This document shows, piece by piece, positions 11,950 through 23,459 of a DNA stretch of 64,000 nucleotides. A model generated the notes under the pieces. The model saw only the letters and a list, made by a program, of their open reading frames with translations, did no database searches and had not been told where the DNA came from. The translations under genes were made by a program, and so were the position numbers. This DNA is from Owenia fusiformis (taxonomy: Eukaryota; Annelida; Polychaeta; Sabellida; Oweniidae): NCBI GenBank assembly GCA_903813345.2, contig CAIIXF020000004.1, forward strand, positions 17,223,513 to 17,287,512, read 5' to 3'. Every line of letters begins with the position of its first letter. The first letter of the stretch is position 1.

Positions 11950-14900
11950 CATGTACATAATGTAAATAGACTTAACTATTGGTTGTCATAGCAGTAGGCT
12001 CTACATCAATAACAATATTCATTTGTTTTTTTTATAATAGTATTACAATGACGAAACTTTTCAAAAGAATAATATCGATACTAAATGATCCATAGCCAAT
12101 TCTGGCAATTTAGACAATAAAGGACTGGACTTATTGACTGGAAATGGTCCAAAATGATTTTGGGTGTATTTTGACTATAAAATAAAATAAATTTCTGGGT
12201 GTCATTTTTGAAGAAATGAATGAGAATTTTATTACTAATAAAGTATAAGTTGGAAAGAACTTGAAATTACTGATTAGTATGGTGATTTTCTCATTAAAAT
12301 AGAAAATATACTCATCTATTTAAAAACACAAAATAATACAGTTATGACGTGGCAATCAATGTGCTAATATGCATAAATATAATTTTGCAAAATAGAGCTC
12401 TTTTTTATCTTTAATATGATATAAATTTTATCAAAATCGAAGAAATATTCGGGGAGTTATGTGTAAAACACTTTCTGGTCATTATTTTCTGGTTACTATT
12501 GCCATGGGCATTTAGGCACTTGAGGTCCACTTTTCATAATTTTTAACAAGTGAATCTCAAAACTAGGCACTATGAGCTTTCCAACGGTACCAAATTTATC
12601 CCTAGGCCTATGTCATAACTGTACATGTATAAGTACTTTCAACTAGCGCTTTTGGGCCATCATTTAGACTACCTACAATACACAATAGAAAGGGCATGTG
12701 ATTTTTGGTGTTTTGGGATATGATTTTGATTTGGCTGTAGAAAAAAAATTAGCTCGGTGACCCCATATTTTTGGAGTCATTATTCTAAGAATTGAACGTA
12801 ATTTAAACAAATATAAAAAAAAATTGTTGTTAATTACTATTATTTATATTAGGGAGAAACAGGAGCGTTCATGGCGTAGGAAGGTGTAAATTCAACACAA
12901 CGCCAAATGAAACAATTGTGTCAAATCTTCTATATCAAAACGCCTATTTTATGCTCGTAAAACGTCACTTTAAGGCAATACCTTTCTAATTTAAAATGTT
13001 CGAATGTTTTTCATCACATAAAATCACTATGGAAAGCCGGTCTTTTAAATCTCGACACAACTCATTCTCACTTTTCTAATGTGTAAATGTTATTTTTTCT
13101 CGAACAATATAGACAACAAATTTCCAGATAACAATGAGAGATTTTTTTATCATTTCTGAATAAATGAATTTAGATACATATTATTGTCTGATTCCATCGT
13201 GAATCGTGCAATACGACGATACAGAGTAAAGAAACGCAGTGTGATTAATCGTTTCAAAGAAACATATTCGTGATCAATGACAATTAACCCTAATGTCTGC
13301 AACCTTTTTATAACAATAATTCGCAAGACCAAATAACCCCCCTTCCACCCTCCACAAAGGTCAAATCAAGGTAAACGTGACTTGGGGGTGCCAAAACCTT
13401 TCCAGAACTGAAGTTGTACTTTCAAAGATAGCAGGTATCGCCAAAACTCATTAAAATCAATGGAACGCGTAATTGAATAATCAACAGTTTCAAGTTTTTT
13501 CTTCAACATTCATATTTCAAGAAGTACTACCAATAACAATTAGTGATTTAGCAAGAAAATAGATAAGTGCTGTATAAGCATTGCGGAACATGCACAAAAA
13601 TTGCAAAGGTATATTCATCAAGTAGTAAAAAAACAGTTTTTCTCTCAAATTCGTAAATAGAACGCGATTCACGAATATTTGGCGCTATTGTAGTATAGCT
13701 CACTTTAAAATTCATAAGAAAATCAATAGTGGCTCGATTTTTATAAAATCTGTTCAGTGATTAGAGCAATAATGATTACTTTTCATTTTCTGCAATATTA
13801 GAAACAAGGTAACTTTCAATATTTTAAAACGAATTCAATATTTTAGACTCTGGTGAATTTCATTTTTCAAAATGTGTTATTTATCTGAGGCCCAGGTTAG
13901 AAAAATAACATTGAGGCACAAAAATCTATTAAAAGAGTACTATTGAAAAATCGAGCATATCATATGGTTTCCAAAAAAACATTGCTTTAGGCTAGTGTGC
14001 GCGAGATTACTTTTACAATTTATTCACAATGAGAAAATATATAAAGAACATAGGAAACATATATAAAGAACATAGGAAAAATTAATAAGCCTTTTTTATT
14101 CTCACTTTTCAATACTACGCACTGGCGATTTGGCGTATATTGTTCCTCCGCCACTGTTGAAAATGCATTATTTCTCCCATTGAATAATAACTATGTTTAA
14201 ATATATTGTATAAAATGTATAGATATGTGTTTGTAATCACTGCAAATTGGTATGTCATCCCTCTTTATGCCCATAAAATGTATATATTTCTCAGCAAACA
14301 AGCTTGTGTTTTTTCTTGAGTTTGTGTTTGTTTTCCTTGTAACCTTGCATGATTTGGATTTTTCCAGCATGCAAAACAAAGAATCTACTTCTTATGGCCT
14401 TACATAGCATATTGTCCAACTTTCTTACATCTGTACATTGGAATAGTTAGTCGAATACGATTTACTTACGTCTAAAGGAGCAATGGTTCCCGGGAAAATA
14501 TAACGTAAAAATCAGAAAATATATTTCTGGGCCCCCCCCAAAAATATGTTTCGGCCTAGATGAAGAGATATACTTCACCTAGAATTCCCATTGATGATTC
14601 TTTTGTTAGATATTGATCAAATGATTCTTATTTATCAAAAAACCGGATGCAAAACGGAATAAAAGCAAAGATAGACGCGTAAAAAGTACAGTTTGCCAAG
14701 GTAAACAAACCTTTTAGAAAATGAAAAGTTCATTTGTACACAGTGATTGTAGCGTAGATATTTTAATTGTCATCAAATTTCTTGTACCATTTGATAGGGG
14801 ACATCTTCAGGAACATGCTCGTATAAAGATGATAAAATTTGGGTCAGTATTAATGAAATGGCAAGCGATCTTCCAAAACGCTATGGATATATTTTAGCGC

Positions 14901-15030
14901 TATCGCGTCATTCACACGATGACGCGTCAAATTCACCAGCTTCTCCAAAGTGGCAATAGAGATGGTCGAAAGGCGCTAGCGGCTTTTGTAACGTGAAACA
15001 CAGAAGACGTCGTACTCTGGCTGTACATAT
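11950..15030. other. No recognisable gene
   Basis: AT-rich sequence with only short frames. Small features: a poly-C run at 14530, and a short hairpin ATCGCGTCATTC...GATGACGCG near 14906-14925. Confidence 0.5.
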
Positions 15031-15035
15031 ATGTA

Positions 15036-16090
15036 CGAGGGTTGTCCCAGAAGTAATGCACTATATGTTCTAACTTTATCGATAATGGATATTTTTCCAT
15101 GAAATTTTCATTAAATGTTCCTTAGAGACATTTTGATTATTCTACAACTTTTTATGTTGACTGATAAAACTATATTGATGGTATAATAAAATCAAGTTAG
15201 TGAGTTTGGGTAGGGTGGGGCAGGTTATACAGTCACGTCAAAAGGAATAAAAAGTTGAAAATATGAGATAATTAATCAACAAATACCATTTTGTGTAGCT
15301 ATAAGGAGTATACTCAAAAATACATTTTAAGATACTAAATTACAATGAGCACATTCTAGACTTAATGGATGTATATTTCACAGTGTTCAATTTCACATTT
15401 TCCCTTTGCATGTTATGTACTTTTGATGCCTGTCAGGTCAGACACTCTTAGCAATTTATTCCACTGTGACTTGAAGAGTTTTTGCCTCCCATGTTTGGAG
15501 TTGTCATTCAGGGTCCAATCATCACTTTTGAATCTCTTCTGCCATCTCTTAATTGTAGTTCTATCTGGTGTATACTCCATTTATACTTTCTTCATGGTAG
15601 CATAAGTTTGTATGGCTGTGAGTCCAAGTGAAGTATGAAATTAGGCCACCAACGCAACGCCTTCTGTTATCAGGTGAGAATTGCAGCCATTTTTGCAATT
15701 TCTTGACTGTGACTAAATTTGAATTTGTGACTATTGAACTGTCGTATTATGATATCACAGCTCTAAATGTCATTATTTGTATTTAGTTAACATCATGCTG
15801 AATAAATTTAACAATTTCCAAAACATTTTGATCATTTAAAAAAAGAAATATTAATAAAATAATACTTTGGATTTTTTCATAATTAGACAAATTGGAGCCT
15901 GCCCCGCCCACCCCTACCCCCATGTTGCTATAGCAACCATATTAAGACTTAAAATTAATGTTGGATGCTGAAACTTCGGCGGGATATGACAGATGAAACT
16001 CCAATTGTAATATACACAAAATTTCAGCTGAATTGAAGAATATTAAATAAAGTTAGAGCATATAGTGCATTACTTCTGGGACAACCCTCG
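15036..16090 (-). mobile_element. Mariner-like element with 45-bp TIRs
   Basis: Ends are CGAGGGTTGTCCCAGAAGTA and its exact inverse, each bordered by TA (15034-15035 and 16091-16092). The TIRs match for about 45 bp, and a second inner pair occurs near 15212 and 15899 (GGGTGGGGCAGG). At 1055 bp it is a little short for an autonomous mariner, and only a piece of transposase remains. Confidence 0.85.
15420..15600 (-). pseudogene. Mariner transposase N-terminal relic
   Basis: Minus-strand reading gives YTPDRTTIKRWQKRFKSDDW then TLNDNSKHGRQKLFK, the second helix-turn-helix and linker of mariner transposases (pattern RW..RF.sgd..l.d....GR). A stop codon sits just before it and no DDE catalytic part can be followed. 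Confidence 0.6.
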
Positions 16091-16203
16091 TATATACGTT
16101 CATCTTATTAACATTTTTAAGAGTCCATGCTATTGTTATGTGTCTGCTGGTGATTTAATTACCTTCCTGATGTGTCTAAAACCAAATCAACATTGTCTCA
16201 CAT

Positions 16204-16384
16204 CCTAAACCTCAAACACATGTAACACTACAGCAAGCTTAAGATGGATCTACATAAATCAGAGATTGTGTTTGTTTTTGGACTAAAGGATACAATAACA
16301 CTGCTCAAATTTAATATCATCCTCCTAAGCAAGTATCCAGAATCCGTACCTCCTTCTTCCCCTGCTTTAACCAATTCGGAAGCG
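16204..16384. repeat. Dispersed repeat B, copy 1
   Basis: 180 bp shared with 47325-47507, containing AGCAAGCTTAAGATGGATCT. It runs into the foldback-related piece at 16395. Confidence 0.85.
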
Positions 16385-16394
16385 GTCCCTCGTG

Positions 16395-16450
16395 AGATAC
16401 ACATATTTCCCTTGGGATAAACCCTGTATCCAAAACCTCCCAGTACATAA
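16395..16450. repeat. Fragment of the CCTCGGGA inverted repeat
   Basis: CCCTGTATCCAAAACCTCCC and CATAACCC are shared with 43227-43262. Confidence 0.6.
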
Positions 16451-16769
16451 CCCTTATATATATATTTATTAACGTCTCACGCCATATATAAAAAATAATA
16501 CAATAATAATGCAGTATCAGTTAAAATCTTCGACCCGGCCGATTTCGATCTATGGGAGACTTAAAAACATAATTTAAATTATCACTTGTTAAAAGTTTTT
16601 GATTATTAAATTAAAGAACGCCTTTTTAAAATATATATAAATATATAAGTAAAAATAAGAAGAACTAATAAAATACGTTTGAAAATCTAAACATGTTTCT
16701 TTATTCCTCAGTAGATTTTTCAAAAATGAGAACAAGAGGTATACAGGTAAGTATGACGTAATATTAATA

Positions 16770-17030
16770 TAATTAATTAAACGTCATGGAAACCAATAAA
16801 CAATTTATTTGTTTAGTTTTGGTTTAAGATATATACAGGTAAGTATGACGTAATATAAATTTTTGGTTTAAAAATATACAGGTAAAAACTAAAAAGGTAT
16901 ATGACGTATTATTATATCACTGTCATATTCCTCACTCTCTCATTGGTCCATGTCCTACACGTGACTAAAAAATAACTAGCGATATTCAACGGAAGTCACG
17001 TGACTTCCGGTGAATATCAAATGATATTCA
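16770..17030. repeat. Direct-repeat cluster flanking the Penelope-like fragment
   Basis: CAATAAACAATTTATTTGTT occurs at 16795 and again at 17523. ATACAGGTAAGTATGACGTA occurs at 16741 and 16837. A palindrome around AAGTCACGTGACTT lies at 16993-17006. The repeats frame the element much as pseudo-LTRs do in Penelope-like elements. Confidence 0.45.
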
Positions 17031-17310
17031 ACGGTCATGAATGGACATTTGAAAAACATTACCAACCCTGTTTCCCACATGGCCAATACTATGGGTATGA
17101 ACACAATGGTTCCATTTTCATTGACCCATTGCAATGTTACAATTAATCATAATGTTAACATGAAATCTTAAATTAAAATACTACAATTTGGGAGTTGATA
17201 TTTATTGACTATACAATTTTGTTTTTATTGTTATATTGTTAGAAGAAATATAAATGTATTTCAATGTTAACATATGACTATAGAAGATGTTATGACAGTG
17301 ATATAATAAA

Positions 17311-17446
17311 ACAAATATTTAATTCTATTTTCGGAGAATACCTGTGACACTTTCACAAGATGATATTCCACTAGCCCTTCGGGCTTCGTGGAATATCACT
17401 TGTGAAAGATGCACAAGTATTCACCTCAATAGAATTAAATATTTGT
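17311..17446. repeat. 136-bp hairpin downstream of the Penelope-like fragment
   Basis: ACAAATATTTAATTCTATTT pairs with the inverse at 17426-17446, and the inner TGATATTCCAC/GTGGAATATCA pair closes on AGCCCTTCGGGCT. Its position, just 3' of the endonuclease frame, suggests that it belongs to the element. Confidence 0.75.
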
Positions 17447-17533
17447 ATAATATTAATACACTTAATTATTGTCAGTAGTATTTATCCATCACGTACAATT
17501 TAACCGTTACATGTATAGTAACCAATAAACAAT

Positions 17534-17875
17534 TTATTTGTTTAGTTTGGGTTGAAAAATGTTAATAAAATGATTTTCCATGGCGATTCTTTGTTCGATA
17601 TCGTCTTCATGAAATTTAAAAAAAGGCATAATTGTGAATTTTGGTTCATGTCCAGTAGCACAATTATCAATATGTTCGCTTACTGGCAACATACGGACAG
17701 TAGGGTCACGAATTTGTTGCTTATGGACCCGGACCCTGTTCCGAAGTTTGTCGCCCGTTTGTCCAATGTAAATCTCGTTACATCCAACACATTTCATGGC
17801 ATATAATACGTTTCTTGATTCACAATTCATTGATACCTTGGCGTTGAATGTTTTGCCATTGTATTCAATATTTTA
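17534..17875 (-). pseudogene. Penelope-like element, GIY-YIG endonuclease fragment
   Basis: Minus-strand open frame, readable upstream of its ATG from about 17875: IEYNGKTFNAKV then MNCESRNVLYAMKCVGCNEI. It contains the CxxC of the linker zinc finger (MKCVGC), EIYIGQTGDKLRNRVRVHKQ with the YIG core, the catalytic-type Arg and conserved His, SEHIDNCA, and the terminal IAMENHFINIFQPKLN with its conserved Glu. This order is the C-terminal end of Penelope-like retroelement proteins. The reverse transcriptase is missing: the frame stops being readable at an AT-rich tract at 17880, so the copy is truncated. Confidence 0.85.
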
Positions 17876-18049
17876 TAAATATATTATATATATATAGCTA
17901 GATACTAAATTATTTACTAGATGCTGAAGTCAGATACAATAATCCCTTTAATCTCATTCCGCACCGAATGTTTAGGGGAAGCACATATTTGATAAATGTT
18001 TCCCTTTTTATAAAATCACACAGAAAGTTTATGACTTTCAAAATAAAAA

Positions 18050-18622
18050 TAATAATTTGTATCGTAATCACCGTAATTAAGTATGCAAACAAACCCAACT
18101 TGTCTCTTGGTGATAGGACCATTGAATGTGAATGACACTGTACAACATTTAGGCCTGCCTTTAGTGAACAGGTCACATATTTCCCATGTTGAAAACTCCT
18201 TATCAAAAGGCAAAAGAGCTATCAATGCCTATATTGGAGTGTCATACACTGTTAATAATCCTACAAATCCTCTCACTGTCTCTCTCTTATATTGGACATA
18301 CTGTGTACCATCATGGAACTTTTACCACTAAAAGATTCTGAGTTAGAGTGCCTTGAAAGTGGCCACGGGGGAATAGCTAAGAAAATTCAAGGAATCCCCA
18401 AGACCACTAGCAACGCAGCCTCAACTTTAATTTTAGGATGGCATTCTTTAACCTCGAACATTGTTAGAGGTAAACTTATGCTTTTATTGCAACTTTTATT
18501 TTTACCATTTCCAAGCATTTACAAGAAACTTATCATTTTACGTCTTTTTAGTGCAATATACGAAGATCTCCACAAATTTTCTCCTATAGGGAATTGTATT
18601 AAGATGGCAAAAGCATATTAGC
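18050..18622 (+). pseudogene. LINE reverse transcriptase C-terminal fragment
   Basis: Plus-strand pieces in two frames: SLGDRTIECE, VQHLGLPLVNRSHISHVENS, LSKGKRAINAYIGVSYT, NPTNPLTVSLLYWTYCVPS, then MELLPLKDSELECLESGHGG and IAKKIQGIPKTTSNAASTLI. These match the region after the YxDD box in non-LTR retrotransposon ORF2 proteins (KGKRAINAYIG and iAKkIQGiPk are characteristic). The element is truncated at both ends. The larger fragment at 40.5-41.6 kb shares the same block. Confidence 0.75.
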
Positions 18623-18728
18623 TAGATGAAATGGTCTTATGACGTGCACGGACCTGGGGACAATTCGGGAAATACGGGCTAATCTCAGCTTAAAGCGTTA
18701 ATATCTGCCTTATTTAAAAAGCTAAATA

Positions 18729-19760
18729 CAGGGTGTCCAATAAATAAGGTAAAAGATATTGTAACTTTTTTAATATTGCACCAATCTTGATGAAATTTTC
18801 AGGGTTTGTAGCCCAAACATTTTTACCTTTATTCTGTGAATTTAAAGCGTCTTCTATTTGATTGGCCAGAGTTGTGGTTGCTATAGCAACCGAAACAACA
18901 AAAAGGCGGGGCAAGTTTGTTTACGTCACAACTTTCCAAAACATATGTATTCTTTCTGATAGCTTTATTCATACCCCGTGTCTATACCTACCACAAATAC
19001 AATATAAAAACAGTCCTTATGTCCCATTGTTATGAAAATAAGCTATTCAATATAATGTCCATCTCTAGCTATACGACTTCTTATGCCTATTCACCCACTC
19101 TCTAAACACACTTTCAAACCCATTTTTGCCCATTTCCTGAAGTCTTGCTAAGACATGTGATCTGACTTCATCAGTACTTCCTTTAATTTCTCTCAAGTCT
19201 TGAGTTCTGCATATAAAGAAAAGTCATTGGGTCCAAGGTCTGGGGAATATGGAGGGTGTCCAAGTAGGGGTAGCCCCAGTACCCTAATAGTTTCACTAGT
19301 GAACATAGCTGTGTGTGAACTCAGATCACATGTCTTAGCAAGACTTCAGGAAATGGGCAAGAATTGGTTTGAAAGTGTGTTTAGAGAGTGTGTGAATGGG
19401 CATAAAAAGTCGTATAGCTAGAGATGGACATCATGTTGAATAGCTTGTTTTCATAACAATGTTACTTTAAGACTGTTTTTTTATATTGTATTTGTGGTAG
19501 TAATAGACCTTGGAGTATGAATAAAGCTATCAGAAAGAATAAATATGTTTTGGAAAGTTGTGACGTAAACAAACTTGCCCCGCCTTTTTGTTGTTTCGGT
19601 TGCTATAGCAACCACAACTCTGGCCAATCAAATAGAAGACGCTTTAAATTCACAGAATAAAGGTAAAAAGGTTTGGGTTACAAACTCTGAAAATTTCATC
19701 AAGATTGGTGCTATATTAAGAAAGTTACAATATCTTTTACCTTATTTATTGGACACCCTG
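18729..19760. mobile_element. Nearly fully palindromic mariner-type element
   Basis: CAGGGTGTCCAATAAATAAG at 18729 and its exact inverse ending at 19760, bordered by TA on each side. The arms stay paired through about 435 bp (18729-19164 and 19323-19760), leaving a loop of only about 160 bp. The same 58-residue reading therefore appears on both strands (IATTTLANQIEDALNSQNKG). This looks like an inverted dimer or one-ended rearrangement of a Tc1/mariner element. Confidence 0.85.
19068..19262 (-). pseudogene. Tc1/mariner transposase C-terminal relic
   Basis: Minus-strand reading: YLDTLHIPQTLDPMTFLY, equivalent to the HPPYSPDLAPCDFWLF region, then, after a frameshift, STDEVRSHVLARLQEMGKN and FESVFREWVNRHKKSY, the usual C-terminal helix. 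The inverse arm carries a second, partial copy at 19330-19420. Confidence 0.6.
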
Positions 19761-19764
19761 TATG

Positions 19765-20640
19765 TGCATTATATATCATTTTGAAGTATTTTTTATTCGC
19801 ATTTCACTGAAATTATTTTTACTTTAAAGTTAAATGTACTCCGACATCGTCAAATACGCTGTAAGACGTAACATTTCACGCTCAAACGGTTCGTTGAAAT
19901 CGGGATAACTTTTGAAATTCTTATCAGAATTTTACTAAAATTTCACATTTTATTCATTGAAACATGTGCTTTTATGACGTCACAGTTGCCTAGCGGCTAC
20001 AGTTCAAATCGTCTTACATGAACGCTTTTAAAGTTTTCAAAATTGTGTAAGGTTTTGAAGGCGAACCTGAGACAAGCAATAAGTTTACCTTTATTTAACC
20101 TTCTAATTTAGGTCTGATTTAAAAAGAATTTGACTGCACAATATTGTCATGGCGAAATTTACAAAACAATAACCGATTTCTTTATTTTTCAAATAACAAG
20201 AAAATAAGAGTTGCTTTTAGAGACTTGAAAAAATGTAACGCATCGATTTTTTACCACAAATCCCATACATATCAATTTTTACTAACGCCCCGAGTGGATT
20301 TCCTGACCGTTTTTTAAAAATCAAAAACATTTTAGAAATATTGTCCTCGAGATCTTGTTGCTCTGTGAATTTTACCAGGATTGAATAAGAATAAAGCATT
20401 TTATTTTTAGGTTGACTAAACTTGACAAAATGTAACGCTTGTCGTTTTTGACGTTATAATGCTGATTGCGCCCTATACTCACTGGTGATCCACTCGATTA
20501 CGCTGGTTACCGAAACGGTTCGTTTTGGTAACAAAATGTCGGAACGTCGAAGGTACGACTTTTCTTTTTTCCTTATTTCACGCGTTGTAGGCAGAATCCC
20601 CACGACGTTTTTTCTCACAAACGTATATCAGTATCCTATG
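19765..20640. other. No recognisable gene
   Basis: No frame with a recognised motif and no clear repeat. Confidence 0.4.
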
Positions 20641-20647
20641 TTTTAGA

Positions 20648-20849
20648 AAATGTTCATGTTTGCGAAAAGATAGCTCATAAGACAACAGAATCGTCGATTT
20701 AATTCCTCACTTAAGTTACATAAACGGTTTGGGTCAAAAGTGCAGATCTTAACTGTTTTTCGAAAAACCGTTTATGTAACTTAAGTGAAGAATTAAATCG
20801 ACGATTCTGTTGTCTTCTGAACTATTTGTTCGCACATATGTACATTTTC
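20648..20849. repeat. Hairpin of about 200 bp
   Basis: GACAACAGAATCGTCGATTT at 20681 pairs with its inverse ending at 20814, continuing through CTTAAGTTACATAAACGGTTT. Weaker pairing extends outwards to 20648 and 20849. The loop is about 30 bp. Confidence 0.85.
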
Positions 20850-21621
20850 TTAAGTATATAGTCACATATTAAATATGAGTTATAGCAAAGATTGTAAAAT
20901 CGTGTGTAAATGCCACCATTTTTCAAGATGGCTGCCATGTGTTTCTTAAATATCTACATGTCTAGCTTAATCAATGTGCTATATAACTTTTTTACTTTTA
21001 AAACTCATTGCTATTACAGTTTTATATACTGTACCTAAATGACTGTAAAATCGTCACTAAAATGGCCGCCATTTTGACACGACCGGCCATTTTGAAAATC
21101 GGCTATCGAGCAGAACTTCTACTCCCATAGGGTATATGTGTCTACATGCATAAACTACGAAAAAAGCACTTGGCGAAAAATCTGTATACCCTCTGGGAGC
21201 CCCAGCATGCATTTTCTTGGTGTTGTATTTTCTAAACTACCCTTTTTCGATGATATTTAAACATGTACTTTTCTAGATTATGATGATTTCATACACAATA
21301 CATAGACAATCTGTGTGATTTCATTTCCCAGGAATTAGTTCAGCAGAATCCATTGAAATCTTAAAGAATATTTTGGTAAAAGAGCGTATTCTTGAAACTG
21401 AAAAAGGTTTCCTGGAATATCTTTTTAACTAGACATTTTACAACAATCACTCTTACATATTTTTATAGAATTAAAACTTTTGTAATTGTTATGAATAAGT
21501 CAATATACTGATTTTAAAATATGTTTGACTTTGAATGATTTCAAAGTATTCTTGCTGTGAAATCAATCTGCTTTCAAAAACTTTTAAAAATTGTACAGAT
21601 TTTATGCTAAATCTTTTTATT

Positions 21622-22758
21622 TCAACATCTTGTGTTCCAAGTTTTTATTATTTCTCTTGGTGATAAAGGGTGACAAGCAATTGTTCTTTTAAGCCAACAC
21701 ACAGTACGTTTCACTTTATTTTTTTGGAATTCTTTCACCGAGCGTACTTTGTATCCCAATGCTTCATTACAAAGTCCAACATAAACATCTTCAATGAAGA
21801 AGAAGGGTATATTTGGTGAAACACTCACAATGCCTTTGACAACTTTCATAGTAGTGACATAGCCTGGACCGCCAATACAGTAGAGAGGGTACGTCAAATG
21901 AGGGTATTGGACAGGAGAAATGTAATACTTTGATGTCTCATTCCTCATTGGTGTAGGATGCAGGATGCATCTTCCTATTATTTCGTTTTCAATTTTGAAT
22001 GAATCGATGAGTTGTAAAAGTCTTGGAGTATTTACATATACATCAGTATCAGTTTTCATAACATATTTAGCATTTGAGCAGAAATCTGATGCCCATTTTA
22101 GACCAGACATTGTTTTTAGAGTCAAGTTATTGTATACATCCATGAAATCTTTGATGATAATATCTCCATATATTTTAGCTTCTTCAAGAGCTCTCATATT
22201 GAATGTCGGGTCTTTAGCGTGCTTCCCTAATACGAAAACATACCTCAGTTCTCTTGTGTTCTTGTTAGAAATACTTGTCCAAGTTTTGCGCACCGTGGTC
22301 CTATTGTGCGTTTCACTAATTGCAGTTAAAATTATTATAAGTAACTTGACCTGAGTTGTGGAATTATTCGTTGAGCACAAATTATCATTTTTGTAGATGT
22401 ACGAAGATTGCGGAAAACATGCATCACACTTATCTGGTCGTACTTCTGAAATGTTAACTGATTGGTTCATAGAGAAATTACCACTTTTCAAAACTTGTTG
22501 ATAATCCAAGAATATGGAACTCGTTTTCCTTGTCGTCTGATTATTTCTTTGTGTGTTATTTTTATCATTATCGGTAACATTTATTTTATGTTCTTTTATT
22601 CCATTTCCAGTAATAAATGTTCGTCTTCTAGAGAATCCAACTAATAATTTATCTAGTTGACCATATGAGGCTTGTGTCTGATATAGTCCTAGTAATATAA
22701 GCATAGATGATACTATGCATAAGACAAATATTAATATCTTATAAATTCGTATTAACAT
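21622..22758 (-). CDS. Beta-1,3-galactosyltransferase-like glycosyltransferase (GT31), copy 1
   Basis: Single-exon type II membrane enzyme of 378 residues, the usual size for the family. Such enzymes transfer Gal or GlcNAc/GalNAc from a UDP-sugar in beta-1,3 linkage to glycans in the Golgi; acceptor and donor cannot be read here. A short cytoplasmic tail is followed by a membrane anchor (about residues 7-26), then a stem rich in Asn-X-Ser/Thr sites (residues 60-150). Catalytic part: RKTW (157-160), LRYVFVLG (171-178), the DxD-type metal site as TDTDVYV (236-242), YPLYCIGGPGYV (290-301) and EDVYVGLC (323-330). The start ATG at 22758 puts the anchor at the N-terminus and is shared by copies 2 and 3. 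Copy 2, 17 kb away, is clearly a duplicate. Confidence 0.9.
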   Translation of the reverse strand: MLIRIYKILIFVLCIVSSMLILLGLYQTQASYGQLDKLLVGFSRRRTFITGNGIKEHKINVTDNDKNNTQRNNQTTRKTSSIFLDYQQVLKSGNFSMNQSVNISEVRPDKCDACFPQSSYIYKNDNLCSTNNSTTQVKLLIIILTAISETHNRTTVRKTWTSISNKNTRELRYVFVLGKHAKDPTFNMRALEEAKIYGDIIIKDFMDVYNNLTLKTMSGLKWASDFCSNAKYVMKTDTDVYVNTPRLLQLIDSFKIENEIIGRCILHPTPMRNETSKYYISPVQYPHLTYPLYCIGGPGYVTTMKVVKGIVSVSPNIPFFFIEDVYVGLCNEALGYKVRSVKEFQKNKVKRTVCWLKRTIACHPLSPREIIKTWNTRC

Positions 22759-23118
22759 ATTGATTGGTCAGACTTCTTGCATTCCCTTACACTCTACCGT
22801 CAGAAATATCCTGTGTTCTTTCTCATCCCTATTTACTGACTGTTTCCAATACTTTGAAACAGTTAGATATACTTATTCAAATCCATTTGAATTCTATTTA
22901 GCTATTGTGGAGTTAAACCGGGGTCCTTTTGTGAACAAACCCTTTACAAAAACAAACCAATTTTCAGATTTAAAATCGTATTTGTACACCAATGGGTAAA
23001 ACTGATTTGGCCATTTAGCACATGAAAGTTATTGAAAGTTGTGTAAGGAAGCTTTATGTTTTGCACCCCTCTCTCAGACAGAAGCTTGGAAAATAAAGAA
23101 TATGTAGAGGTAGTGTTA

Positions 23119-23265
23119 TGCCGGTGTAAAAGGGTAGGAGGTCCTATCAAATTATGGTCCTACTCTCCGTTGATTTATATGGTGACCTAAATACAACTCT
23201 TTCCCTCATTATCTTATACGCAATCAGGGCCAGTAGTGAAAATCGGAGCAAATGTGACCACGGCA
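23119..23265. mobile_element. 147-bp MITE with TTA target duplication
   Basis: Starts TGCCGGTG and ends with its near inverse CACGGCA, flanked by TTA on both sides (23116-23118 and 23266-23268). The paralogous site next to GT31 copy 2 has one TTA and no insert. A 3-bp TTA duplication is typical of PIF/Harbinger MITEs. The left end (CCGGTGTAAAAG) also resembles the left end of the Ginger-like element at 26531, so the superfamily is uncertain. Confidence 0.8.
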
Positions 23266-23459
23266 TTAGCAGGCAGAATTTTTACCCCTCGCCCTAAAAC
23301 CATTTTGTAATTTTAAAAACATTGATGCGATTACAGCTTCAACGCATGTATCCAGAGCAGAGAGCCAAGTTCTAAAATAACGTAGATAAAGTTCTCTTTC
23401 AAGAAAACGAAGACAAACAAATGCAAATGGTACTGTATATATCAATCCCATCCTTGGTC

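Larger units (their letters stand above)
21255..23300. repeat. GT31 duplicated block, copy 1 (gene plus flanks)
   Basis: Both sides of the gene match the surroundings of copy 2. The 3' flank (21255-21621) matches 38592-38947. The 5' flank (22759-23118 and 23266-about 23300) matches 40097 to about 40545. An 81-bp stretch present in copy 2 (40374-40452) is missing here, between short ATGTTTT repeats. A 147-bp MITE interrupts the 5' flank. Confidence 0.85.

Noticed and set aside
21965-22354. 129-codon plus-strand ORF inside GT31 copy 1
   Set aside because: It is antisense to the catalytic region and is matched by a similar shadow in copy 2.
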